NCBI GenBank assembly: GCA_002366645.1
Contig: DFBM01000090.1
Location: forward strand, 1 to 51,376
Origin: Rhodobacterales bacterium UBA3080
GTDB taxonomy: Bacteria; Pseudomonadota; Alphaproteobacteria; Rhodobacterales; Rhodobacteraceae
Direction: 5' to 3'
DNA: 51,376 nucleotides
Shown here: positions 25,085 to 33,388 of the stretch, piece by piece
Layout of the letters: each line of letters begins with the position of its first letter
Position numbering within the stretch: position 1 is the first letter of the stretch
Program-made: the position numbers and the translations under genes
The notes under the pieces: generated by a model
The model's input: only the letters and a program-made list of their open reading frames with translations
Database searches by the model: none
Told to the model about the DNA's origin: nothing

Positions 25085-25666
25085 ATGACCGACGAAAAAG
25101 ATACTCCGTTTTTGGATGAAATCGACGAAATCGAGGATGATTTGGACCTGGAAGAAGATGTTCTTGCGGAGCCGGATCTGGAGGGCCTGATCAAAGAGCG
25201 GGACCAACTGAAGGACCGTCTTTTGCGAGCTTTTGCGGAAACTGAAAACCTTCGCAAGCGTGCCGAGCGGGACCGCCGGGATGCTGAAACCTATGGCGGT
25301 ACAAAACTGGCGCGTGATTTGCTGTCGGTTCAGGACAACCTTGGGCGTGCGCTTGATAACATCGACGACGATTTGCGCGAAAAGCATAAATCCTTGACCG
25401 AAGGGCTTGAGCTGACATTGCGCGAATTGCTTTCGGTGTTCGAGAAGCACAAAATTTTGAGTGTCGCGCCGGAAATTGGCGACAAATTCGACCCGAAAAT
25501 GCATCAGGCGATGTTTGAAGCACCCGTTCCGAACACAACCAAAGGCTCCATTATTCAGGTAATGGCTACCGGCTTTGCGATTGGTGACCGATTGTTGCGC
25601 GCCGCACAGGTTGGCGTTTCCTCCAACACGAGCAAACCCGAATCCACGGAAAAAGCAGAAGACTAA
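25085..25666 (+). CDS. grpE: nucleotide exchange factor GrpE
   Basis: A 193-residue co-chaperone that releases ADP from DnaK. The acidic N-terminus leads into a long coiled coil (LEGLIKERDQLKDRLLRAFA then ETENLRKRAERDRRD) and the head domain FAxxLLxVQDNL-like RDLLSVQDNLGRAL, then FDPKMHQAMFE and a late GFAIGDRLLRAAQVGVS. The start has AAGGCAAG upstream. dnaK and dnaJ are not adjacent here. It overlaps the convergent methyltransferase gene by four bases. Confidence 0.95.
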   Translation: MTDEKDTPFLDEIDEIEDDLDLEEDVLAEPDLEGLIKERDQLKDRLLRAFAETENLRKRAERDRRDAETYGGTKLARDLLSVQDNLGRALDNIDDDLREKHKSLTEGLELTLRELLSVFEKHKILSVAPEIGDKFDPKMHQAMFEAPVPNTTKGSIIQVMATGFAIGDRLLRAAQVGVSSNTSKPESTEKAED

Positions 25667-26508
25667 CGTTTGGCTTTCTCGCCAGCGTTTATTTCCGGAA
25701 TCCCCAACGCGTCGGCGAGCCTTGCTTTTGCCGACCCCGGACGCAGCGGTTTTTGCTGCGTCTCGGACGGGGCCCAGCCAGTAAGAAACACGATCTCGAA
25801 AGTCGCGTTAATCCGACCATCCGGACCGGTGTAATTTTCCGAATAGATTTCCATCGCCCGCAACAAGGTTTTCCGCCGCATCGGCACCTTGCGTCGCGCG
25901 TACATCACGTTGGTTTCCCCCATCGCCCGCAGGTCTTGCATCAGGTGAAGGGGTGTTTGGTAGGTCACGTTTAATTTCACCGAATCCGCAACCGGTAGCG
26001 CCAATCCCGCACGTTGAATTAACCCGCCGAGATCGCGAATTTCCCCCATCGGGGCGATACGTGGGGACAGGCCGCCTTCAATTTCCGCTTCCGCTTCTGC
26101 CAGTGCCGTGCGCAGTTCATGCAAGGTTTGCCCGCCGAACATCACTGCTAACATCAGGCCGTCCGGTTTCAATGCGCGCCGCATTTGTACCAACTGACCC
26201 ACGGGGTCATTCGCCCAATGCAGCGCCATTCCATGAATTACCAAATCCAACGATGATTCGGCGAGATTCAACGTTTCCTGATCTGCAGCAGGTGAAAACC
26301 CCGGAAATCCGATGGTTTCGATCCATAAACCCGCTTTTGGACCGACGACGGCCGCGTCACGAAAGGTTTTATTAACCTCTTGCAGTCTTTCTGAGACTTG
26401 GTCGGCAACTTCGAGATGCAGGAAATTTCCTTTATCACCAAACCCGACCGCCCGCGCGCGGCGTAGGGCAAGCAATGAACGATCAAAAAGGTCCGGTGGT
26501 GTTTGCAT
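25663..26508 (-). CDS. class I SAM-dependent methyltransferase, NDUFAF5/BioC-like
   Basis: A 281-residue protein with a methyltransferase fold that resembles the mitochondrial complex I assembly factor NDUFAF5 and BioC: FDRSLLALRRARA at the start, DLVIHGMALHWANDPVGQL, MRRALKPDGLMLAVMFGG and ELRTALAEAEAEIEGG. The usual glycine-rich SAM loop is poorly conserved (LWIETIGFPG). NDUFAF5 hydroxylates an arginine of complex I despite its methyltransferase fold, so catalytic type is open. It converges on grpE and is divergent from comF. Confidence 0.75.
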   Translation of the reverse strand: MQTPPDLFDRSLLALRRARAVGFGDKGNFLHLEVADQVSERLQEVNKTFRDAAVVGPKAGLWIETIGFPGFSPAADQETLNLAESSLDLVIHGMALHWANDPVGQLVQMRRALKPDGLMLAVMFGGQTLHELRTALAEAEAEIEGGLSPRIAPMGEIRDLGGLIQRAGLALPVADSVKLNVTYQTPLHLMQDLRAMGETNVMYARRKVPMRRKTLLRAMEIYSENYTGPDGRINATFEIVFLTGWAPSETQQKPLRPGSAKARLADALGIPEINAGEKAKR

Positions 26509-26564
26509 ATTATAAGATTCCTTTGACGAGACAGATAAACCGCATTGCCCACAAGGGAAAGGGC

Positions 26565-27275
26565 GTGTTGGAGGCGATTAGCGGCGTAGTTTATCCACCG
26601 CTATGTATGATATGTCGGGAGCCCACTGAATTAAGTGCCAGTCTATGTGGAGAATGTTGGTCGGAGACGAGCTTTATTGCGGGGTTGGTGTGCGATGCTT
26701 GCGGTACGCCGTTGCCCGGTGAAAATTGCGGTGCAGATATTCACTGTGACTCTTGTCTTAACGACCGGCCGTCATGGGATAGGGGGCGCGCAGCCGTGGT
26801 TTACAGCGGCGTTGGTCGGCGGGCGGTTCTTGGCCTTAAGCATGGTGATCGGTTGGATATGGGTAGGCCGTTGGCTGAGTGGATGGCGCGATCCGGTGCT
26901 CCTTTACTGAAAACAGCCGACATAATTGTGCCGGTTCCACTGCATTGGCGACGATTGGTGAAGCGGCGCTATAACCAGTCGGCCGAGTTGGCGCGGCACT
27001 TATCGGTTATTTCAGGAACGCCGCTGATACCGGACTTGTTGGTGCGCGATAAGGCAACCCCGTCGCAAGATGGCTTGAGCCGGATTGAGCGCCACGAAAA
27101 CCAGCTCGGGGTATTTTCACTGCACAAGCGCCGACCGATTGCAAAAAACATATTGCTGGTCGACGATGTAATGACAACGGGCGCTACGCTTTCCGCTTGC
27201 GCTGATACTTTGCGCGCAGCCGGCGCGGAACGAATTGACGCGCTTGTTCTTGCGCGCGTTGCGCGTGAGCAATGA
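26565..27275 (+). CDS. ComF-family phosphoribosyltransferase-like protein
   Basis: With GTG 26565 as start (AAGGGAAAGG just upstream) the protein has 236 residues. ATG 26475 would add 30 residues but overlap the divergent methyltransferase gene by 34 bases, so the shorter form is preferred. The N-terminal zinc-ribbon-like part has several Cys-x-x-Cys pairs (LCMICRE, LCGECW, CDACG, CDSC). The C-terminal PRTase domain has IIVPVPLHWRRLVKRRYNQS, then the PRPP loop ILLVDDVMTTGATLSA. ComF proteins are needed for DNA uptake in competent bacteria; in Rhodobacterales a role with gene transfer agents is possible but unproven here. Confidence 0.88.
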   Translation: MLEAISGVVYPPLCMICREPTELSASLCGECWSETSFIAGLVCDACGTPLPGENCGADIHCDSCLNDRPSWDRGRAAVVYSGVGRRAVLGLKHGDRLDMGRPLAEWMARSGAPLLKTADIIVPVPLHWRRLVKRRYNQSAELARHLSVISGTPLIPDLLVRDKATPSQDGLSRIERHENQLGVFSLHKRRPIAKNILLVDDVMTTGATLSACADTLRAAGAERIDALVLARVAREQ

Positions 27276-27286
27276 AGCCCTATATA
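27259..27286 (+). promoter_or_regulatory. candidate promoter for grxC with palindromic -10 region
   Basis: TTGCGC (27259-27264), a 16-base spacer and TATATA (27281-27286). The -10 sits inside a palindrome GCCCT-ATATA-AGGGC (27277-27291), immediately after the comF stop. The dyad could be an operator. Inferred from sequence shape only. Confidence 0.4.
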
Positions 27287-27315
27287 AGGGCGAAACATTC
27301 TTACGGAGTACCGGC

Positions 27316-27573
27316 ATGAAACCCGTCGAAATATACACAACACCGATTTGCGGATTTTGTACCGCAGCAAAACGCCTTCTGGATAAGAAAGGCGTCGAAT
27401 ACACTGAATACAATGTGATGATGAATTCGGAAAAGCGCGCAGAGATGAATCAACGCAGCAATGGTGGTCGCACCGTGCCGCAAATCTTCATTGACGGTAA
27501 GCCAATTGGTGGTTGCGATGACCTGTTTGATCTCGAACATGATGACGTTCTTGATAAGCTTTTGGCCAGCTAA
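27316..27573 (+). CDS. grxC: glutaredoxin 3 (GrxC)
   Basis: An 85-residue dithiol glutaredoxin from ATG 27316 (GGAG upstream). The active site is CGFC (C12, C15) instead of the common CPYC, and the glutathione-binding TVP (NGGRTVPQIFIDGKPIGGCDD) is present. It reduces disulfides using glutathione. A longer reading frame from 27235 overlaps comF and adds no domain. The next gene, an amidase that may act on deaminated glutathione, starts three bases later, which fits a shared glutathione theme. Confidence 0.94.
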   Translation: MKPVEIYTTPICGFCTAAKRLLDKKGVEYTEYNVMMNSEKRAEMNQRSNGGRTVPQIFIDGKPIGGCDDLFDLEHDDVLDKLLAS

Positions 27574-27576
27574 TCC

Positions 27577-28413
27577 ATGAAAGTTGCTCTGGTTCAGTTA
27601 ACTTCGAGTAATGATCCGAGCGCAAACCTGCAAAAAGTTGAAACGTTTATTCGCGAGGCCCATGCAGGTGGCGCGGAGTTTGTGCTGACACCAGAGACGA
27701 CCAACATCATTTCCTCAAACCGGAAGCAACAAGCCGAGGTATTGAATACCGAGGGTGATGACCCGTCTCTTGCCCGTCTGCGAGAACTGGCTTCGGAATT
27801 GGACATCTGGCTTTTGATCGGATCGCTCGGGATAAAAACCGGCGATACGGACGGGCGTTTCGCAAACCGTTCGTTTCTGATTTCTCCGGCGGGCGAAATT
27901 CAAGCGCGTTACGACAAGATTCATATGTTCGACGTGGATTTGGGCAATGGCGAGGTTTACCGCGAATCTTCGGCTTATCGTCCGGGTACGAAGGCGACGC
28001 TGGCCAAGACGGATATTGGCAACATCGGAATGACGATTTGCTACGATATGCGGTTTTCAACGCTTTATCGGCAGTTGGCGCAGGCAGGGGCGGAAATACT
28101 AACCGCTCCGGCGGCGTTTACCGTACCGACCGGCCGCGCACATTGGGAAACCTTGCTGCGGGCGAGGGCGATCGAAAACGGATGTTTTGTATTGGCGCCA
28201 GCGCAGGTTGGCACGCATGATTGTGGTGGGATTACGAAGCGAAAAACCTATGGCCACTCGCTGATCATTTCCCCTTGGGGCGAGGTTCTTGCCGATGGTG
28301 GCGAAACGGAAGGCGTGACTTTTGCCGACTTGGACCTTAACGATGTTAAGAAAGCACGCGCAAAGATACCGTCACTGCAACATGATCGCGAATTTGAACC
28401 GCCCGAGGCCTGA
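27577..28413 (+). CDS. carbon-nitrogen hydrolase (nitrilase superfamily), probable deaminated glutathione amidase
   Basis: A 278-residue nitrilase-superfamily enzyme with the catalytic triad Glu-Lys-Cys: E40 in VLTPETTN, K114 in YDKIHMFDVDL and C155 in GMTICYDMRF. This resembles Nit1/NitA proteins, which hydrolyse the alpha-ketoglutaramyl side product of glutathione. The N-terminal VALVQLTSSNDPSANLQ is also typical. Position directly after grxC, three bases away, supports a glutathione link, but omega-amidase activity on other substrates is possible. It overlaps the MarR gene by one base. Confidence 0.85.
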   Translation: MKVALVQLTSSNDPSANLQKVETFIREAHAGGAEFVLTPETTNIISSNRKQQAEVLNTEGDDPSLARLRELASELDIWLLIGSLGIKTGDTDGRFANRSFLISPAGEIQARYDKIHMFDVDLGNGEVYRESSAYRPGTKATLAKTDIGNIGMTICYDMRFSTLYRQLAQAGAEILTAPAAFTVPTGRAHWETLLRARAIENGCFVLAPAQVGTHDCGGITKRKTYGHSLIISPWGEVLADGGETEGVTFADLDLNDVKKARAKIPSLQHDREFEPPEA

Positions 28414-28862
28414 TGTCTGACAAATTAACAAACGACCCGCTTGCGATTGCACTGTTCGGTGAAATATCGGCGGTGGAACAAATGGCGCGGACCCGGTTTA
28501 GCCGGGCGTTGCCAAAGGGTATGGAGCTGTCGCATTTTACGGTTCTGAACCATTTCGCGCGGTTGGGTGGCGAGAAAACACCAGCGCAACTGGCACGGAT
28601 TTTCCATGTAACCAAAGGCGCGATGACGAATACGCTCTCCAAACTGGAATCAGCGGGCTATGTGCATATTAGACCGGATTGGGATGACGCGCGGCGGAAA
28701 TTTGTGTCGATCAGTCCGGCTGGGCATACTGCACGAGACGAAGCCGTGCGCGCGATCGCGCCGGTGTTTGACGATGCGGTCGAAAGCCTTGGCCAAGAAA
28801 AAATCCGCGCGGCTTTGCCAATCCTTAGAGATTTGCGGACGTTCTTGGCGAAAGACGGTTAA
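28413..28862 (+). CDS. MarR-family transcriptional regulator
   Basis: A 149-residue winged-helix regulator. The DNA-binding part runs LSHFTVLNHFARLGG, TPAQLARIFHVTKGAMTNTLSKLESAGYV, then the wing RPDWDDARRKFVSISPAGH, which contains the conserved DxR signature (DDARRK). MarR proteins usually sense small aromatic or oxidising molecules and repress nearby genes. It overlaps the amidase gene by one base (TGATG), so it is the last gene of the grxC operon. The target is unknown. Confidence 0.9.
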   Translation: MSDKLTNDPLAIALFGEISAVEQMARTRFSRALPKGMELSHFTVLNHFARLGGEKTPAQLARIFHVTKGAMTNTLSKLESAGYVHIRPDWDDARRKFVSISPAGHTARDEAVRAIAPVFDDAVESLGQEKIRAALPILRDLRTFLAKDG

Positions 28863-28864
28863 CG

Positions 28865-29617
28865 CTAGGTGGGCTTTACGCTGGCTGTCACGTAATTGAC
28901 GGATAAATCCCGATCCGAGATCGACCACGACCAAAGCAGCGGATTGAAAACAAAGCCTTTGCGGTCGACGGGGGTTAGGCCAGCGCCTGTGATCAGATCA
29001 AAAAGCTCGTCCGGCGTGATAAATTTATGCCACTCATGAGTGCCTTTTGGCAGCCAACGCATAATCACTTCGGCCCCGATGATCGAAGCCATATAACTTT
29101 TCGGGTTGCGGTTGATGGTCGAACATAACATCAGGCCACCCGGTTTTAGCAGTTGCTGGCAGGCCGTCAGATACCCTGACGGGTCGGCGACATGCTCGAT
29201 GACTTCCATATTTAGCACGACGTCGAACTGCTCGGTGGCCTCGGCCAAGGCCTCGGCGGTTGTATTGCGATAATCAATGTCGAGACCGGACTGCTTGGCG
29301 TGTACTTCTGCCACCGGAATGTTGCCGGCAGCCGCATCTGCACCAACCACAGTTGCACCCAATCGTGCCATAGGTTCGGACAAAAGACCGCCGCCACAGC
29401 CGATATCAAGTAGGCGCAAGCCCTCGAACGGGCGAATCGAGGCGGGATCACGACCGAACTCTGCACAAATCTGTTGCACGATGTATTCGAGCCGAATGGG
29501 GTTCATTTCGTGCAACGGCTTGAACTTCCCTTTAGGATCCCACCATTCGGCAGCCATGGCTTCGAACTTGGCGACCTCTGCGGGGTCTACAGTAACGGTT
29601 GTTTGCGTTGCACTCAT
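28865..29617 (-). CDS. ubiG: bifunctional ubiquinone O-methyltransferase UbiG
   Basis: A 250-residue SAM-dependent methyltransferase catalysing both O-methylations in ubiquinone synthesis (2-polyprenyl-6-hydroxyphenol and 3-demethylubiquinol steps). Signatures are AAEWWDPKGKFKPLHEMNP near the N-terminus, the SAM loop LLDIGCGGGLLSEPMARLGA, and EVIEHVADP. The C-terminal HEWHKFITPDEL and LWSWSISDRDLSVNYV are typical. It converges with the MarR gene, two bases between stops, and is divergent from the peptidase gene. Confidence 0.94.
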   Translation of the reverse strand: MSATQTTVTVDPAEVAKFEAMAAEWWDPKGKFKPLHEMNPIRLEYIVQQICAEFGRDPASIRPFEGLRLLDIGCGGGLLSEPMARLGATVVGADAAAGNIPVAEVHAKQSGLDIDYRNTTAEALAEATEQFDVVLNMEVIEHVADPSGYLTACQQLLKPGGLMLCSTINRNPKSYMASIIGAEVIMRWLPKGTHEWHKFITPDELFDLITGAGLTPVDRKGFVFNPLLWSWSISDRDLSVNYVTASVKPT

Positions 29618-29665
29618 CTTTCCTACCTGCCATGTTGGGGCGAATATCTAACTAATAGAGCATAT

Positions 29666-30634
29666 ATGCTGGAACATGCGAGCCATAAAGACGCGAAAGC
29701 GCGTCGCACGCTTTACCCTGCACGCGACGCGTTTCATCAGCAAACGCTGGAGGTGTCCGGAGGGCACTCGATTTACGTCGAGCAATCAGGGCGCGAAGAC
29801 GGAGAGCCGGTAGTTGTTTTACACGGCGGACCAGGTGGCGGCTGTAGCCCTGCGATGCGCAGGTTCTTCGATCCGGACCGTTACCGTGTGATTTTGTTTG
29901 ATCAGCGTGGCTGTGGTAAATCCAGGCCGTATGCAAGTGTTGAAAAGAACACCACGTGGGATTTGATTGAAGACATCGAGGTTATTCGCGAGGCGTTGGG
30001 CATCCGAAAGTGGACAGTATTTGGTGGTTCATGGGGTGCAACGCTTTCGTTGCTGTATGCCCAGACACACCCCGCTTTTGTAAAAGCACTGGTTCTACGC
30101 GGTATTTTTACGATGACGCAAGCCGAGCTTGATTGGTTTTATGGTGGCGGAGCAGGGCAGTTCTGGCCCGAAGCGTGGACTGCTTTTTCAAATATGGTCG
30201 ACAAAGAAGAGCGAGGCGACCTGATCGAGGCTTATCGCAAGCGGCTGTTCGGGAAGATCGATGCTGATGTGATACGGTTTTCGCGCGCTTGGGCGGCTTG
30301 GGAGAATACGCTCGCGACACTCGATTCAAAAGGGCATGGGGGCAAGGTGCCAGCCTATTATGCCCGCGCGTTCTCGCGGATCGAAAACCACTATTTCACA
30401 AACAAAGGGTTTTTGCGCGAAGACAAACAGATTTTCGCCGATATGAACAAGATCAAGCATATTCCCGGGTACATTGTGCAAGGGCGGTACGATATGATTT
30501 GCCCACCGCATACGGCCCACTCCTTACACGCGTTGTGGCCAAAATCCGAGTTACGGCTGGTTCGGGCTGGTCACGCGATGTCCGAGCCCGCGATCGCGTC
30601 AGAACTGGTCGGTATTATGAACGAGCTGGCCTGA
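29666..30634 (+). CDS. pip: prolyl iminopeptidase
   Basis: A 322-residue alpha/beta hydrolase (peptidase family S33) that removes N-terminal proline. The oxyanion region is VVVLHGGPGGGCSP, the nucleophile elbow GGSWG (S122), and the remaining triad members are probably the aspartate in QGRYDMICP and histidine in RAGHAM. DQRGCGKSRP is another family block. ATG 29666 follows a weak TAGAG. An earlier frame from 29474 overlaps ubiG antisense and is rejected. Its stop overlaps the next start by one base. Confidence 0.92.
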   Translation: MLEHASHKDAKARRTLYPARDAFHQQTLEVSGGHSIYVEQSGREDGEPVVVLHGGPGGGCSPAMRRFFDPDRYRVILFDQRGCGKSRPYASVEKNTTWDLIEDIEVIREALGIRKWTVFGGSWGATLSLLYAQTHPAFVKALVLRGIFTMTQAELDWFYGGGAGQFWPEAWTAFSNMVDKEERGDLIEAYRKRLFGKIDADVIRFSRAWAAWENTLATLDSKGHGGKVPAYYARAFSRIENHYFTNKGFLREDKQIFADMNKIKHIPGYIVQGRYDMICPPHTAHSLHALWPKSELRLVRAGHAMSEPAIASELVGIMNELA

Positions 30635-31287
30635 TGGGCGCCAAATATGTGCGCATCGTCCTCGTTGTCCTTATAATTATCGGTGTTGCCTATCTCGCAA
30701 ATATGGCGGGAGACTGGATTAGCCAGCGTTTGAAAATGGAAATTACACCGGAAAACGAGAATTTGGTTTTTGGGGCAACTGTGTTTGCCATTGTCCTTTA
30801 CGCACTGCTGATTTCTTTACCTTTTGTGCCTGGTGTGGAAATCGGGATCGGGTTGATGGTGATGTTCGGTACACCAATCGCGATACCGGTATATATTTCG
30901 ACCATAATCGGGTTGAGCTTGGGGTTCGTTATTGGCCGGTTGGTTCCCGAAAAAATCATATGCGGATGTTTTGACTTTCTCGGCATGTCACGGATTAGCG
31001 GAATGTTGCGGGATTTGGCGCGCAAGCCGGTGCAGGAGCGCATGAATATGCTGGTCGAACGCGCCCCGACGCGGTTTATTTCGTTTCTATTACGCAACAG
31101 GTACGTTGCGATTGCGGTTGCGTTTAATATTCCCGGTAATTCCGTGATTGGCGGAGGCGGCGGGATTGCATTTATCGCCGGTCTAAGCCGGTTGTTCAGC
31201 TTTCCGCTCTATTTGCTGGCAGTTGTTATTGGCGTTTCACCCGTTGTGATCCTGTTTTTGATCTTCGGACCCTCTGTACTTGGGTAA
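30634..31287 (+). CDS. multi-pass membrane protein, possibly TVP38/VTT-like
   Basis: A 217-residue protein starting in the pip stop codon (TGATG). It has a signal-anchor helix (residues 6-24), a pair of helices around 45-95, an amphipathic basic middle (FLGMSRISGMLRDLARKP), and two C-terminal helices around a glycine-rich hairpin (FNIPGNSVIGGGGGIAFIAG). The proline/asparagine-glycine motif between helices recalls the VTT/DedA family, but I cannot confirm it. No function is assigned. Coupling to pip suggests co-expression. Confidence 0.7.
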   Translation: MGAKYVRIVLVVLIIIGVAYLANMAGDWISQRLKMEITPENENLVFGATVFAIVLYALLISLPFVPGVEIGIGLMVMFGTPIAIPVYISTIIGLSLGFVIGRLVPEKIICGCFDFLGMSRISGMLRDLARKPVQERMNMLVERAPTRFISFLLRNRYVAIAVAFNIPGNSVIGGGGGIAFIAGLSRLFSFPLYLLAVVIGVSPVVILFLIFGPSVLG

Positions 31288-31289
31288 AT

Positions 31290-33317
31290 CTAAAACGTTG
31301 CTGCCAATCGCGATCCCTGATTGATCGCTCGTTTAGCGTCGAGTTCCGCCGCAACATCTGCGCCACCAATTATATGTGCCGAAATACCTTTTGCCTCCAA
31401 CGCATCGGCCAGTGAACGTTCCGGCAACTGCCCTGCGCATAGAACAACCGTGTCGACCTCTAATAGCCGAGGGTTTTCATGCCCCTCACCGGTTGAGATG
31501 TGTAAACCTTCTGCGGTGATTTCTTCATAGTTCACACCACCGACCATACCGACGCCTTTCATGTTCAACGCCACACGGTGGATCCAACCGGTGGTTTTGC
31601 CCAAGCCTTTACCCAATTTTTGCGCCTTGCGTTGCAAAAGCGTAACCTGCCGCGCGGGGGCTTCGGGTTTCGGCCCATCTTCTGCCAGCCCGCCAGCCGT
31701 AGTCGCCGGATCGCCTACGCCCCATTCGGCCTTCCATTCATCAAGATTAACCGTCGGGCTTTCACCCAGTTGCACCAGGTATTCGGCGACGTCGAACCCG
31801 ATGCCGCCAGCACCGATGATCGCGACCCGTTCGCCAACTTTGGCGTTGTCACGCAAAACGTCGATGTAGTTGACAACGTTCGGGCCGTCTTGCCCTTTGA
31901 TTTGCGGGTCGCGCGGCATCACACCTGTAGCGATTACCACCTCGTCAAAACGTGTCAGATCATCGGCTTTAACGCGCTTTCCAAGTTGTACATCAATACC
32001 CTTAACTTCGAGCATTCGTGCGTAATATTCGACGAGTCCGAAGAACTCTTCTTTACCCGGAATCTTTTTGGCCATGTTCAATTGACCACCGACCTGATCT
32101 GCCTGATCAAACAGGGTAACATTGTGACCGCGCTCGGCGGCAACCAGTGCGGTCGAGAGGCCGGCGGGACCGGCGCCCACAATAGCTACGGTTTTTACCT
32201 TGTCCGCTGGACCGTAGTTCAGCTCCGTCTCGTAACAGGCACGCGGATTTACCAGACATGTCGAGGTTTTCATCGAAAAGGTGTGGTCCAGACAGGCCTG
32301 ATTGCAGGCAATACACGGCGCGATTTCATCAGCTTTACCGGCTGTCGCTTTGGCCACAAACTGGCTGTCTGCCAGAAACGGGCGCGCCATCGAAACCATG
32401 TCGGCACAGCCGTCCGACAGAACAGTTTCTGCAACTCCGGGGGTGTTAATGCGGTTGGATGTGATAACCGGAATCGAAACTTCGCCCATCAACCGCTTCG
32501 TCACCCAGGAAAACGCTGCACGCGGGACGGAAGTTGCGATGGTGGGAACTCTGGCTTCATGCCAACCTATGCCGGTGTTCAGAATTGTTGCGCCAGCCGC
32601 CTCGATCGCTTTGGCGAGCATAACAACCTCGTCCCAAGTAGATCCGTTCGGGATCAGGTCGATCATCGACAGGCGATAGATGATGATGAAATCTGGGCCA
32701 ACAGCTTCGCGAACGCGGCGAACAACTTCGACCGGAAGACGCATGCGGTTCTCGTAGGAACCACCCCATTCGTCAGTGCGTTTGTTGGTATGTGTCACAA
32801 GAAATTCGTTCAGGAAATACCCTTCGGACCCCATAATTTCGACACCGTCGTAACCGGCTTCCTTCGCGCGAGTTGCCGAAACCACAAAATCCGCGATTTG
32901 TTTCTCGATTCCATCTGCATCCAGTTCGCTAGGTGGAAACGGCGAAATCGGTGACTTGATCGCCGAGGGGGCAACAGCCTTGGGGTTATACGCATACCGG
33001 CCTGCATGAAGAATTTGCATGGCGATTTTACCGCCCTCTGCATGAACGCGATCGGTTACAATTTTATGATTGGCGATATCCGTGTCGGTGAACAATCCTG
33101 CAGCGCCCGGCATTACACCACCTTCGGCATTTGGAGCCATACCACCGGTAACCATCAAACCAACACCACCCGCCGCGCGTTCCGCGAAATAGGCAGCGAT
33201 ACGGTTCCAGTCACCCAATTCCTCGAGGTTCGTATGCATTGACCCCATCAGCACCCGGTTCTTGAGCGTGGTGAATCCAAGATCGAGAGGAGCAAGCATG
33301 TGGGGATAGTTCGTCAT
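31290..33317 (-). CDS. fadH: NADPH-dependent 2,4-dienoyl-CoA reductase (FadH-like)
   Basis: A 675-residue iron-sulfur flavoprotein of the old yellow enzyme superfamily. The N-terminal TIM barrel binds FMN (HAGRYAY, GYDGVEIMGSEGYFLNEFL). The 4Fe-4S cysteines are C335, C338, C342 and C354 (CIACNQAC and later CLVNPRAC). The C-terminal half holds FAD/NADPH domains, starting IVGAGPAGLSTALVAA, with IIGAGGIGFDVAEYL further on. The enzyme reduces 2,4-dienoyl-CoA during degradation of unsaturated fatty acids. Length equals E. coli FadH. It lies 71 bases downstream of two short-chain dehydrogenase genes on the same strand. Confidence 0.9.
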   Translation of the reverse strand: MTNYPHMLAPLDLGFTTLKNRVLMGSMHTNLEELGDWNRIAAYFAERAAGGVGLMVTGGMAPNAEGGVMPGAAGLFTDTDIANHKIVTDRVHAEGGKIAMQILHAGRYAYNPKAVAPSAIKSPISPFPPSELDADGIEKQIADFVVSATRAKEAGYDGVEIMGSEGYFLNEFLVTHTNKRTDEWGGSYENRMRLPVEVVRRVREAVGPDFIIIYRLSMIDLIPNGSTWDEVVMLAKAIEAAGATILNTGIGWHEARVPTIATSVPRAAFSWVTKRLMGEVSIPVITSNRINTPGVAETVLSDGCADMVSMARPFLADSQFVAKATAGKADEIAPCIACNQACLDHTFSMKTSTCLVNPRACYETELNYGPADKVKTVAIVGAGPAGLSTALVAAERGHNVTLFDQADQVGGQLNMAKKIPGKEEFFGLVEYYARMLEVKGIDVQLGKRVKADDLTRFDEVVIATGVMPRDPQIKGQDGPNVVNYIDVLRDNAKVGERVAIIGAGGIGFDVAEYLVQLGESPTVNLDEWKAEWGVGDPATTAGGLAEDGPKPEAPARQVTLLQRKAQKLGKGLGKTTGWIHRVALNMKGVGMVGGVNYEEITAEGLHISTGEGHENPRLLEVDTVVLCAGQLPERSLADALEAKGISAHIIGGADVAAELDAKRAINQGSRLAATF

Positions 33318-33388
33318 TTTCGTCTCCGGAATTTTTTTGGCAGTTTGGCGGAATTGCGCCCCGAAGTCACGGGAGACGCTGCGGAAGG

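Noticed and set aside
26475..26564. Longer comF start at ATG 26475
   Set aside because: Overlaps the divergent methyltransferase gene and adds 30 residues before the first cysteine pair. GTG 26565 has a better ribosome binding site.
29474..29665. N-terminal extension of the prolyl iminopeptidase
   Set aside because: Antisense to ubiG and not similar to any peptidase N-terminus. Start at 29666 gives the normal length.
31578..32954. Long open frame of 458 codons on the plus strand
   Set aside because: Lies wholly antisense to fadH, which has complete family motifs. No family signature or ribosome binding site; a codon-bias shadow.
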